NCBI GenBank assembly: GCA_028658405.1
Contig: JAKOGY010000009.1
Span: 1-46,851 of the forward strand
From: Dolichospermum sp. ST_sed8
GTDB taxonomy: Bacteria; Cyanobacteriota; Cyanobacteriia; Cyanobacteriales; Nostocaceae
Length of the DNA: 46,851 bases
Direction of reading: 5' to 3'
The translations under genes and the position numbers were made by a program. The first letter of the stretch is position 1; every line of letters starts with the position of its first letter. Of the stretch, positions 32,824 through 41,246 are shown in pieces. The notes below the pieces were generated by a model. It saw only the letters and a list, made by a program, of their open reading frames with translations, ran no database searches and was not told the origin of the DNA.

Positions 32824-33993
32824 ATGCGAACAATTACGGAGATTAATGAGAAAATCAGCCAGAAACGGGCGGTAGTCTGGACTGCTGAAGAGTTAAAAGC
32901 GCGAGTTGCGGAAATTGGTGTCAATAAAGCTGCCAAAGAAGTAGATGTAATTACTACTGGCACATTTGAGCCAATGGAATCAAGTGGTGCAATTATTAAT
33001 TTAGGACATACTGACCCACCGATTAAAATTCGCCGTTGCTGGTTGGATGGAGTTCCTGCTTATGCTGGTTTTGGGGCTGTAGATTTATACTTGGGCGCTA
33101 GTTGTCCAGTTGACTCCGTAGATGGGGAAGACGTGCGAGAACGGGGTGGTGGTCATGTGATTGAGGATTTAATTGCCGGGAAATCTATCCAAGTCCGCGC
33201 TGTTGGCCAAGTTACTGATTGCTACCCTAGAGCCACATTTGAAACCACTGTCACCCGTGACACTATCAATCAGTTTTATTTATTTAATCCGCGCAATCTT
33301 TATCAAAATTTTATTGTCGGTGTGAATGGAGGCGATCGCCCACTACATACCTATTTAGGACCATTGCAGCCACGCTTAGGAAATGCGGTTTATTCTAACC
33401 CTGGTTCGCTTTCACCTTTACTGAATGACCCTGATTTACAACTTGTGGGGATTGGGACAAAGATTTTTTTAGCTGGGGGTATTGGTTATGTAGCTTGGGA
33501 AGGGACACAACATTTTCCCTTACAAAAGCGGTTAGAAAATCGCACACCTATAGGACCATCGGCAACTTTAGCTTTAATTGGTGATGCTAAACAAATGGAT
33601 GCCCGATGGATACGAGGTTGTTATTTTAAAAGCTATGGACCCTCTTTGATGATGGGTGTGGGTGTACCATTGCCAGTTTTAAATGCTGGTGTGGTAGAAC
33701 GATGTGCTGTCCAAGATAAAGACTTAGTAGCGCCAATAGTAGATTTTTCTATTCCTCGTCGTGTCCGTCCTACCTTCGGTTTAGTTAGTTACGCCCAACT
33801 TAAATCTGGACGCATCACTATCGAAGGCAGAACGGTACGAGTAGCGTCTTTAGCCAGTTTATTTCTATCCCGAAAAGTAGCTCAGGAATTGAAACAATGG
33901 ATTACCGAAGGGATATTTACCCTCACCGAACCAGTAGCCCCAATTCCCATGGAGCGTTCTTTTTTACCCCAAGACCGTTGGACGGAGTTTTGA
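32824..33993 (+). CDS. DUF39 / homocysteine biosynthesis family protein
   Basis: The 389-aa protein belongs to the DUF39 family (COG1900), whose methanogen members are implicated in homocysteine formation from aspartate semialdehyde and sulfide together with a ferredoxin-like partner. Family features: TTGTFEPMESSGAIINLGHT, IKIRRCWLDGVPAYAGFGAV, LYLGASCPVDS with a conserved Cys, and ERGGGHVIEDLIAGK. Methanogen proteins may carry CBS or ferredoxin parts; here only the DUF39 domain is present and no ferredoxin partner is adjacent. The cyanobacterial role is thus inferred. A GAAGGAAG repeat tract (32729-32770) lies upstream. Confidence 0.88.
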   Translation: MRTITEINEKISQKRAVVWTAEELKARVAEIGVNKAAKEVDVITTGTFEPMESSGAIINLGHTDPPIKIRRCWLDGVPAYAGFGAVDLYLGASCPVDSVDGEDVRERGGGHVIEDLIAGKSIQVRAVGQVTDCYPRATFETTVTRDTINQFYLFNPRNLYQNFIVGVNGGDRPLHTYLGPLQPRLGNAVYSNPGSLSPLLNDPDLQLVGIGTKIFLAGGIGYVAWEGTQHFPLQKRLENRTPIGPSATLALIGDAKQMDARWIRGCYFKSYGPSLMMGVGVPLPVLNAGVVERCAVQDKDLVAPIVDFSIPRRVRPTFGLVSYAQLKSGRITIEGRTVRVASLASLFLSRKVAQELKQWITEGIFTLTEPVAPIPMERSFLPQDRWTEF

Positions 33994-33997
33994 GAAA

Positions 33998-34091
33998 GGG
34001 TAATGGGTAATGGGTAATGGGTAATGGGTAATGGGTAATAAATCTTTCCCAATTACCAATTACCAATTACCAATTACCAATCACCAATTAC
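33998..34091. repeat. Head-to-head heptamer tandem repeats
   Basis: About six GGGTAAT units are followed by about six AATTACC units, i.e. the complementary heptamer. The stretch can fold into one long hairpin between two convergent genes. It could stop transcription from either side. The copy number is likely unstable. Confidence 0.88.
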
Positions 34092-35093
34092 CTAATTTCC
34101 AGTTACCTTAGGCTTTATAACTGGCTTAGGAGTGGGGGGTTTAGGTATGGGTTTGGTGATGACGGTTGAATCACCCCCTGTCTTTTTAATAGGACGTGGG
34201 GCTTCTCCGTTGCGTCTGGGAAGGAATGGTTTTCTGTCACCACCACCACCGGCACCACGAGGCGCTCCTTTGAAGGGTGGTTTGCGTTTTTTGGGTAAAT
34301 CGGCGATCGCTTCGGCATTAACCACTACTAATGCGTCATCTTCTCGTTTAACATTGAAGTCCCAGAACTTACCTACAGCTTTTGTAGTTAATATTCCCTT
34401 GAGTTTCAACTTAAAATATTTAGCTTTGTCAGTAGGTTTACGGGGAGCTTGTTTAATTTTCACCACCAAACTCCTTTCGTCAAAAGACTGGTAAACTACC
34501 TCACCACGCACAGAAAAACCACCATCAGGGACTGCTGACGAGGGTTTCGGGTGAATAGCTAACGCCACACTACCACTATCAGAAACTACTGTGGAATCTG
34601 GGTTGTCTTCATCTAGGTCATATTTTGCTAGATTTTCAGGTTCCCAAACGCCGACAATTTGCAGGTGCAATGCGTCGTTTTCTTGTCTAGTGCGGGGATA
34701 AACTACCCATAGATGTTCTTTTTCTAGGTCTAAGTGATTTTTGACTAAACTCATAATCCGACCTAAGAGGACGGCATTAAGTTCAACCCCATCTTTTGTG
34801 ATTAGTGTTCCTTGGGTGAACTGTTCATCACTGGCATGGTAACATCCCCGAATTAACCCAATAGCTCGGTATTGAGTCGGTTCGCTCGGAGGTGGAATTG
34901 GTTGTTCTCGATTAGCCAAATGCCCATTAGAGTCAGGCTTGCTAGAGTCAGTAGAGTGAGTGAGAGAATTTTCCAGTTTAGAGGATTGGTCTGCTAATGT
35001 ATTAGCATTAACAGCGGGTTCAATCTCTTTTATGCCTTGGTTAGAGGCTGTGAAATTTGCAGATTCAGAAGACGGCATCAGGTCGGAATTCAT
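34092..35093 (-). CDS. Hypothetical protein with basic RG/PK-rich tail, 333 aa
   Basis: The start at 35093 is supported by AAGGAG six nt upstream; the longer frame from 35159 is unlikely. An N-terminal polar, disordered segment (about 1-70) precedes a folded region (about 72-280: QYRAIGLIRGCYHASDEQFT, GTLITKDGVELNAVLLGRIM, HLWVVYPRTRQENDALHLQI, VVYQSFDERSLVVKIKQAPR). The C-terminus (about 280-333) is Gly/Arg/Pro/Lys-rich (RGAGGGGDRKPFLPRR). The beta-rich core plus RG-rich tail suggests nucleic-acid binding, which is inference. Related hypotheticals occur in other cyanobacteria to my memory. A strong hairpin lies in its leader. Confidence 0.72.
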   Translation of the reverse strand: MNSDLMPSSESANFTASNQGIKEIEPAVNANTLADQSSKLENSLTHSTDSSKPDSNGHLANREQPIPPPSEPTQYRAIGLIRGCYHASDEQFTQGTLITKDGVELNAVLLGRIMSLVKNHLDLEKEHLWVVYPRTRQENDALHLQIVGVWEPENLAKYDLDEDNPDSTVVSDSGSVALAIHPKPSSAVPDGGFSVRGEVVYQSFDERSLVVKIKQAPRKPTDKAKYFKLKLKGILTTKAVGKFWDFNVKREDDALVVVNAEAIADLPKKRKPPFKGAPRGAGGGGDRKPFLPRRNGEAPRPIKKTGGDSTVITKPIPKPPTPKPVIKPKVTGN

Positions 35094-35485
35094 AAAAACT
35101 CCTTGCGGCACAAAACATACCCCATTGTGGGATTTAATAAAGACAAAGGAAAAGAGCAACTAGGTAGCTGAATAAAAGGATATTTCCTTTTATTCTGGAC
35201 ACTCGTTTGATGCTCTGTACAAAAATGAAGACGCTAAATCTGAAATTTACACACTAAAGGCGTAATTTAGCAGTTTTAATCCAGTTATGGCATTTGCCAC
35301 GCTTCGCTATCGGAAGCATAGCATAGCGATAATTCTGACGGATCTTCCTAAAGTCATCACTTACTTTAGCAGGATAGATATTTATTTGTTATAAAATTCA
35401 CAGACAAATGACCGTATTCCGCAAAGTTTTGGAAATTTTTAACTTTGCAATTAATTTCATTACCTTTTAGGAGCAGAATAATATT
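35094..35485. other. Divergent intergenic region
   Basis: It separates the RG-rich protein gene (minus) and the TPR gene (plus). It holds the 35170-35195 hairpin and a palindromic repeat near 35297-35330 (CACGCTTCGCTATCGG, GCATAGCATAGCG). GGAGCAG at 35470-35476 is the ribosome-binding site of the TPR gene. I see no gene. Confidence 0.5.
35170..35195 (-). promoter_or_regulatory. Perfect 11-bp hairpin in the leader of the RG-rich protein gene
   Basis: GAATAAAAGGA, loop of 4, TCCTTTTATTC. It lies about 77 nt upstream of the ATG at 35093. It contains AAGGA/TCCTT sequence similar to a Shine-Dalgarno and could be a regulatory leader element or part of an operator. No T-run follows on either strand. 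Confidence 0.45.
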
Positions 35486-36379
35486 GTGTCTGAATCGCGT
35501 AATCGCTGGATAGTTCGAGTAGTGTTAGCTTTTGCTGTTGTGGCTTTTTTAGGGGTTTCTATTATACCTATCCTGACAGCGATTAATAAACCAGAATCAT
35601 CTCCACAAAATCAGCCCGCTACTGATAATAAAATATCTTCATCTAACCAAAAGTCAAAACTGGAAGATCAAGTTCGGGGTTATGAATTAGTTTTACAAAA
35701 AGATGCAGAAAATCAAACTGCACTCAAGGGGCTTTTGCAAGCACGTCTGGAGTTATTGCGTCAAAAAAGCCAAGGGGAAGTTAAACCAGCGGATATTCAA
35801 GCTGTAATTGAACCTTTGGAAAAACTTGCTAAACTCAATCCCCAAAAGTCAAAGTATGGGGTTTTACTGGCACAAGCTAAACAACAAATTGGCGACAAGG
35901 AGGGGTCCGCTCAAACTTACCGGACTATTTTAACTACAAAACCTGGTGATTTGAAAGCTTTACAGGGGATGGTGAATTTGCAATTAAGCGAAAAGCGTCC
36001 AGAAGCAGCTATTGGCTTATTACAAGAAAGTCTAGCTGCTGCTACCCAGGCTAATACTATTCAGCCGGGAAGTGTGGATATAGTCGCTGTCCAAGTGCTT
36101 TTGGGTAGTGTCTACGCTTTCCAGAAAAATGATACTCAAGCTATTTATGCTTATGATCAAGCGATTAAGAAAGATCCTCAAGATTTTCGCCCCGTTTTAG
36201 CAAAGGCTATGTTGTTTAAGCAACAGGGGAAGGTTGATGAAGCAAAACCTTTATTTGATAGTGCGACGGCTTTAGCACCAGCTCAGTATAAGGACGAAAT
36301 CAATAAAGCCGCAGCAGCACCGACAGCAACTCCTACTTCGAGTTTTTCTCCTACACCCTCACCAACGGCTACTCCGTAA
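35486..36379 (+). CDS. Membrane-anchored TPR protein, 297 aa
   Basis: The start is GTG 35486 with TAGGAGCAG upstream. One N-terminal membrane helix (VVLAFAVVAFLGVSIIPILT) is followed by a polar spacer and several TPR units (about 65-275): YELVLQKDAENQTALKGLLQ, YGVLLAQAKQQIGDKEGSAQ, YRTILTTKPGDLKALQGMVN, LGSVYAFQKNDTQAIYAYDQ. A Pro/Ser/Thr tail (SFSPTPSPTATP) ends it. Such proteins usually scaffold assembly at the thylakoid or plasma membrane. The specific role is not known. Confidence 0.85.
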   Translation: MSESRNRWIVRVVLAFAVVAFLGVSIIPILTAINKPESSPQNQPATDNKISSSNQKSKLEDQVRGYELVLQKDAENQTALKGLLQARLELLRQKSQGEVKPADIQAVIEPLEKLAKLNPQKSKYGVLLAQAKQQIGDKEGSAQTYRTILTTKPGDLKALQGMVNLQLSEKRPEAAIGLLQESLAAATQANTIQPGSVDIVAVQVLLGSVYAFQKNDTQAIYAYDQAIKKDPQDFRPVLAKAMLFKQQGKVDEAKPLFDSATALAPAQYKDEINKAAAAPTATPTSSFSPTPSPTATP

Positions 36380-36464
36380 AACCTTTTTAATTTTAACTGT
36401 ACATTATGGAGGAATTTGTGATAATTAGGTAGGCACAATTAAATATAATATGGGCGCTCATGTT

Positions 36465-36504
36465 GCCCACCCCACAGGAATATTACACTTATTGTGGGGT
36501 GGGC
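36465..36504. repeat. Perfect 12-bp stem hairpin
   Basis: GCCCACCCCACA, 16-nt loop, TGTGGGGTGGGC. It is preceded by AATTAAATATAATATGGG, which also occurs slightly changed near 13075. It is a dispersed repeat between the TPR gene and the type IIG gene and may serve as a weak transcription stop. Confidence 0.75.
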
Positions 36505-36613
36505 TTCTGGTCCCCCCAGAGTCAACAATATTATTTTGTATTATTCGCACCCACTTAATTAAAGTGCGAGTAATTATCAACTATTACCTACATTTTATCA
36601 CATCTGGTGAATC

Positions 36614-39600
36614 ATGAATTTTCATAAAATGCAACCTAGAGAATCATTAAATAAGGCTTTTCTCAAAGTTAAACCTAATAGAAATGATATTGAGAATTTT
36701 AAAAAGAATCTGCATAGTTTAATTGAAAAAATTAATGAATCAGAATCAGAAGAGTTTCATAAAAATCTGATTGGGGATTTTTTAAAGAATACATATTATG
36801 GTGCAAATCATTTTATTAATACTAAAGGCAGAAATGATTTTGTTATTCATAATGGTAAAGATGCTAAAAGTAAAGTTGGTGTAATTCTAGAAGCTAAAAA
36901 GCCCACCAATAAAAGCGAAATGCTCAAAGTTGATAATTTGAATACCAAAGCTTTGCAAGAATTAGTTTTATATTTTCTGCGGGAACGTCTAACAGATAAA
37001 AATTTAGAAATTAAATATTTAATAGCTACTAATATTTATGAATGGTTTATTTTTGATGCTAATAGTTTTGAGAAAGCATTTGTAGAAAATAAAACTCTGG
37101 TTCAGCAATTCACGGATTTTGAAGCTGGAAGATTAAGCAATAGAAAAACTGATTTCTTTTATAAGGAAATTGCTAAACCTGCTATTGATGAAATTGTAGA
37201 CAACATCACTTTTACACATTTTGATATTCGAGAATATCAGCAATATTTACAACCTGGGGAAAATATTAATGATCATAAATTAATTCCTCTGTTTAAGTTA
37301 TTTTCACCTGAACATTTATTAAAATTACCTTTTGCAAATGATAGTAATACTCTCGATAAAGGATTTTATAGCGAGTTATTACATATTATCGGTTTAACGG
37401 AAACTAAGGAAGGTGGTAAAAAACTGATTCAACGCAAAAAAGAAAATGAGAGAAATGTTGGTTCATTGATAGAAAATGCTATTAATCAACTTGATAGTTT
37501 AGATAAAATTTCTCGTTTACAAAAACCAGAAGAATTTGGAGAAACCTATCAAGAACAACTTTTTAATCTTGGTTTAGAATTAGCAATTACTTGGGTAAAT
37601 AGAATCCTGTTTCTGAAATTATTAGAAGCGCAATTAATTAAATATCACAAAAATGATCTAACTCAGGGATTTTTGAATTTACAGAAAGTCCAAAATTATG
37701 ATGATTTGAACAGTCTTTTCTTCAGCGTATTAGCTCGCAAACAAAACGAAAGAAATCAAACTGTACAAAAAATATTTGCTCATGTTCCTTATTTGAATAG
37801 TTCTTTATTTGAACCGACGGATAATGAACAAGTAACTATTTGTATTAATAATCTTAGAAATGAGAATCTGCAAATTTTCTCTGCTACTATCTTAAAAGAC
37901 AGCAATGGAAAAAAACGTATTGGTGAAATTAATGCTTTAGAATATCTGTTTGAATTTCTCAATGCTTATGATTTTAGTAGTGAAACTGGGGAGGAAATTC
38001 AGGAGGAGAATAAAAGATTAATTAATGCTGCTGTACTGGGTTTAATCTTTGAGAAAATCAACGGTTATAAAGATGGTTCTTTCTTTACTCCTGGTTTCAT
38101 TACTATGTATATGTGTCGGGAAACCATTAGAAGAGCAGTTGTCCAGAAATTTAATGATCTCAAAGGTTGGAATTGTGAAAACATTAAGAATTTATATGAT
38201 CAAATAGAAGATAGAAAAGAAGCTAACACTATTATCAATAGTTTAAAAATATGTGATCCTGCTGTGGGTTCAGGACATTTCTTAGTTTCTGCTTTGAATG
38301 AAATTATTGCCATAAAAAGCGAACTCAAGATTTTACTTGATAGGGAAGGTAAAAGATTAAAAGAATATGATATTGAAGTTGTCAATGATGAGTTAATTAT
38401 TCTTGATGAAGATGGTTTATTATTTGAATATAATCCCAAAAGTAAGGAAAGTCAACGAGTACAAGAAACTCTCTTTCATGAAAAACAAACGATCATTGAA
38501 GGTTGTTTATTTGGTGTGGATATTAACCCCAATTCTGTCAAAATATGTCGGTTGCGTTTATGGATTGAACTTTTAAAAAATGCTTATTATAAAACCGCAA
38601 GTAATTATTCTGAATTGGAAACTTTACCCAATATTGATATTAATATCAAATGTGGTAATTCTTTAATTAGTCGTTTTTCGTTGGATACTGATTTGCGAAT
38701 TGCTTTAAATAGAAGTAAATGCACTATAGAAAGTTATAGAAATGCTGTACAAACTTACCGCAATGCTGAAAACCGAGAACAAAAAAGAGCAATGGAAAAA
38801 TTGATCAATGATATTAAAAGTAATCTTAAAACAACTTTAGGATTAAGTGACCCCAATAAAACTAAGTTAAGACAGTTAGATGGAGAAGTTTATAATCTGG
38901 AAAATCAAACTTTATTACTAGAAGAAAGTCAAGATGAGAAAAAACTGCGGGATAAAAGAATTAGTCAGTTAAATAATGAGATTGATAAGTTAAAAGTGGA
39001 AATTGAAGATATAGAAAGTGGTAAAATATATGATTATGCTTTTGAATGGCGTTTTGAGTTTCCTGAAGTGTTGAACAATGATGGTGATTTTATTGGTTTT
39101 GATGTAGTTATTGGTAATCCTCCTTATATTTCAAACAGAGAAATGCATAAAAAAAATATGCAGAATCAGATACAGTTTTTTAAGCAAAATTATATTTCAG
39201 CAAAATCTGGAAATTTTGATTTATATATTCCTTTTATAGAAAAAGGACTGTTAATTTTAAAAAAAAGCTATGAATTAATTTATATTTTACCAAATAAATT
39301 TCTGAGTGCAGAATATTCAAGAGAGATCCTAAATAATATCTCTAAGGAGTATAGCTTTATAAGCTTTACTGATGTATCTAGCCATAATGTATTTGATGAA
39401 GCATCAGTGTATCCCATTATCATTAAATTATCTAATATAAAAAATAATAGCGAAACAACTTTAAAAATTACACCTCAATTGAAAGACAATAATTTTTTAA
39501 GTTGTGCAATAACACAGGAATGGAATTATATAAACCGTTCTCTTCTAAATACTTTAAATAGCTTTGATGGAAGTATTTTTCATAGAATTGAAAGTGTAGA

Positions 39601-40258
39601 TAAAATTAACGCAGAACTACAATACTTACCTGGTATAAATGGTTTTCAGTTTAGTAATTATGGAAATTGCATTACAGAAGGTTCATCTAGTCCTAATTCT
39701 AAAAGATTAATAGTTACTGGTATTATCGACCGTTACACGATTTTAGATAAAAAATCTAAATACAAAGGTAGAAATTACAATACACCTCATATAAATGATA
39801 ATGAGGAGATTATATCACGAGGAAAATGGGATTTATTCTGTACTACCAAAATTCTAGTCGCGGGTATGGCTAAAATTATCGAAGCTACGTTAGATGATAA
39901 TGGCAGTTTAGCGCCAGGAGTTAGTGTATATAGTATTACAGGTTCTTTAGATAATTTAAAATATACATTAGGTGTCATTAATTCAAGGTTAATTAATTGG
40001 TATTTCCAATTAAGGTTTAAGAATAAACATTTAGAAGGTGGATATATAAGTATCAATACTCAAATATTAAAAATAATACCTATTGCTCAACCTGCGGAAA
40101 TTTTCAAACAAAGAATAGGTAAATTAGTTGATAAAATCCTCACAGCTAAAAAATCAGATCCAAATGCAGATACAACCGCATTAGAAACAGAAATTGACCA
40201 ACTTGTTTATCAACTGTATGAACTAACAGCAGAAGAGATTAAAATCATAGAAGCATAA
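36614..40258 (+). CDS. Type IIG (Eco57I/BREX-like class) restriction-modification enzyme
   Basis: Single 1214-aa polypeptide combining nuclease, methyltransferase and target-recognition parts. A PD-(D/E)XK-type nuclease site is visible N-terminally: Asp in KGRNDFVIHNG (near 74) and VGVILEAKKP (near 90). The N6-adenine methyltransferase core has motif I DPAVGSGHFLVSAL (near 547) and motif IV FDVVIGNPPYI (near 833). A coiled-coil segment (about 700-800) and a C-terminal target-recognition region with LAPGVSVYSITGSLDNLKYT and INTQILKIIPIAQP follow. No separate methylase, specificity subunit or BREX gene is present, so it is solitary. The recognition sequence cannot be predicted. It is AT-rich and ends overlapping the convergent Mn-exporter frame by 49 bp, suggesting an inserted gene. 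Confidence 0.9.
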   Translation: MNFHKMQPRESLNKAFLKVKPNRNDIENFKKNLHSLIEKINESESEEFHKNLIGDFLKNTYYGANHFINTKGRNDFVIHNGKDAKSKVGVILEAKKPTNKSEMLKVDNLNTKALQELVLYFLRERLTDKNLEIKYLIATNIYEWFIFDANSFEKAFVENKTLVQQFTDFEAGRLSNRKTDFFYKEIAKPAIDEIVDNITFTHFDIREYQQYLQPGENINDHKLIPLFKLFSPEHLLKLPFANDSNTLDKGFYSELLHIIGLTETKEGGKKLIQRKKENERNVGSLIENAINQLDSLDKISRLQKPEEFGETYQEQLFNLGLELAITWVNRILFLKLLEAQLIKYHKNDLTQGFLNLQKVQNYDDLNSLFFSVLARKQNERNQTVQKIFAHVPYLNSSLFEPTDNEQVTICINNLRNENLQIFSATILKDSNGKKRIGEINALEYLFEFLNAYDFSSETGEEIQEENKRLINAAVLGLIFEKINGYKDGSFFTPGFITMYMCRETIRRAVVQKFNDLKGWNCENIKNLYDQIEDRKEANTIINSLKICDPAVGSGHFLVSALNEIIAIKSELKILLDREGKRLKEYDIEVVNDELIILDEDGLLFEYNPKSKESQRVQETLFHEKQTIIEGCLFGVDINPNSVKICRLRLWIELLKNAYYKTASNYSELETLPNIDINIKCGNSLISRFSLDTDLRIALNRSKCTIESYRNAVQTYRNAENREQKRAMEKLINDIKSNLKTTLGLSDPNKTKLRQLDGEVYNLENQTLLLEESQDEKKLRDKRISQLNNEIDKLKVEIEDIESGKIYDYAFEWRFEFPEVLNNDGDFIGFDVVIGNPPYISNREMHKKNMQNQIQFFKQNYISAKSGNFDLYIPFIEKGLLILKKSYELIYILPNKFLSAEYSREILNNISKEYSFISFTDVSSHNVFDEASVYPIIIKLSNIKNNSETTLKITPQLKDNNFLSCAITQEWNYINRSLLNTLNSFDGSIFHRIESVDKINAELQYLPGINGFQFSNYGNCITEGSSSPNSKRLIVTGIIDRYTILDKKSKYKGRNYNTPHINDNEEIISRGKWDLFCTTKILVAGMAKIIEATLDDNGSLAPGVSVYSITGSLDNLKYTLGVINSRLINWYFQLRFKNKHLEGGYISINTQILKIIPIAQPAEIFKQRIGKLVDKILTAKKSDPNADTTALETEIDQLVYQLYELTAEEIKIIEA

Positions 40259-40974
40259 ACACCACAAATCCCAGATCCCCCTAAATCCCCCTTAAAAAGG
40301 GGGAATTTGAGGAATTTAGCCCCCCTTTTTAAGGGGGGTTGGGGGGATCTCTTAATTCTGATACTTTTGAAACATCCCCTCAGCGGCTTTATTTTCCTTC
40401 TATAGCCACCCACAAAGGTAATTTGCCGTTCGGATATCCTACCTGCTATTAATTTACCACCAATGACGGCGATCGCAGCACAAATAGAATGTCCTAATAT
40501 TGCTCCCAGTGTCACACCAATGGGGTTATTTCCGGCTGCTAGGGCAATAGTGGCTATTTGTGTGCGATCGCCCCATTCTGCTATAAATGTTAATACGAAG
40601 GATTTCAGTAAAATTGACCAAACTGTTTTTTGCTGGGAATTATCTAAATCTGCTTTTTCTACTGCCTCTTGTGCCTCTTCTACTACTTCTTCAGTAGCGG
40701 ATACAGCCATTTTATTGGCATCATAAATTAACTTTAAACCAAAAGCAATAAACAAAACTATTTCCGCATAATGAATATAACTTTTTGGTAATAAAGATAC
40801 TACTTGCCCAAACATTACAGATAAAATAGTCATAGCCGCTAAAGCAGCTACCACACCTGTAAATACCAAGCGCCTGGGGTGGTGCATGGACAAAATTACA
40901 GCAATAAAAAAGGTTTTATCACCTAGTTCGGAAATGGTAATTAGTAATAAACCTGCGGTAAAAGCTGTTAACAT
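40210..40974 (-). CDS. mnx: Mn2+ exporter of the GDT1/TMEM165 (UPF0016) family, C-terminus altered
   Basis: UPF0016 proteins are cation exporters; the Synechocystis member Mnx moves Mn2+ from cytoplasm to thylakoid lumen/periplasm. Both hallmark motifs are present: ISELGDKTFF (near 16) and IAEWGDRTQI (near 133), each on a membrane helix, with the usual acidic central loop (EEVVEEAQEAVEKADLDN). After ERQITFVGG (near 193) the frame leaves consensus: no last membrane helix follows and the product continues through a palindromic DNA repeat (IKRSPQPPLKRGAKFLKF). The next frame reads AIEGK-stop (ending 40389) right after the GG, which looks like the native C-terminus. A small deletion plus frameshift is inferred. 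The ATG at 40974 has AGGAG nine nt upstream, under riboswitch control. Confidence 0.9.
   Translation of the reverse strand: MLTAFTAGLLLITISELGDKTFFIAVILSMHHPRRLVFTGVVAALAAMTILSVMFGQVVSLLPKSYIHYAEIVLFIAFGLKLIYDANKMAVSATEEVVEEAQEAVEKADLDNSQQKTVWSILLKSFVLTFIAEWGDRTQIATIALAAGNNPIGVTLGAILGHSICAAIAVIGGKLIAGRISERQITFVGGYRRKIKPLRGCFKSIRIKRSPQPPLKRGAKFLKFPLFKGDLGGSGICGVYASMILISSAVSSYS
40273..40349. repeat. Dispersed CCCCCTTAAAAAGGGGG palindrome
   Basis: An outer pair (GATCCCCCTAAATCCCCC ... GGGGGTTGGGGGGATC) encloses two inner hairpins (CCCCCTTAAAAAGGGGG and CCCCCCTTTTTAAGGGGGG). This is a very common cyanobacterial intergenic repeat. Here it lies between two convergent genes and is read through by the altered 3' end of the Mn-exporter gene. 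Confidence 0.85.
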
Positions 40975-41076
40975 TCTCTCAAACTCCTAAAGGATTTTTT
41001 TCCCGGTGTGGAGTATCAATGAGAGTCATCACAACTTCACTGAACTCCACACGTTTAAATGTGTAGTCAGTGAAGG
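40975..41076 (-). promoter_or_regulatory. Expression platform of the Mn riboswitch (translational switch)
   Basis: Three competing pairings can be read. (a) CUUCACUGACUACAC (41075-41061) with GUGUGGAGUUCAGUGAAG (41052-41035). (b) GUGUGGAGU (41052-41044) with ACUCCACAC (41014-41006). (c) ACUCC (41014-41010) with GGAGU (40987-40983), which is the Shine-Dalgarno. Aptamer stem P1 uses CCUUC (41076-41072), part of (a). Forming P1 should break (a), allow (b), and free the Shine-Dalgarno: ON with Mn2+. No U-run follows any hairpin, so control is probably translational. Confidence 0.7.
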
Positions 41077-41192
41077 TCTCGCTTTCAAATACTTTATTTA
41101 TTCGCTATCTAAACCAGGCTCATCACCAGTATGTTGACTTAGATATACTGAACAGAAAATCTTGATTTACTGCCAGCAGCTACTCCCCTTCT
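41069..41192 (-). ncRNA. yybP-ykoY manganese riboswitch aptamer
   Basis: The conserved signature is present in order on the minus strand: AGAAGGGGAGUAGC at the 5' end; a stem UAUCUAA/UUAGAUA enclosing GUCAACA and GCCUGG; a hairpin GAAUA/UAUUU; and AAAGCGAGACCUUCA closing P1 with GAAGG. This is the yybP-ykoY family, known to bind Mn2+ and to control Mn exporters, including UPF0016 proteins. It lies directly upstream of such an exporter, which strongly supports the call. Confidence 0.92.
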
Positions 41193-41203
41193 ATTAGTTA
41201 TGT

Positions 41204-41232
41204 ATAATACTCTTTTTGACAGTAAAAGTCAA
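41204..41232 (-). promoter_or_regulatory. Promoter of the Mn riboswitch-exporter transcript
   Basis: Minus strand TTGACT (41232-41227), 17-nt spacer, TATTAT (41209-41204): a near-consensus housekeeping sigma factor promoter. The expected transcription start near 41197 is a few bases before the aptamer. The -35 box lies only about 15 bp from the divergent arsM start. Confidence 0.8.
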
Positions 41233-41246
41233 TCCTTTTTGCGATT

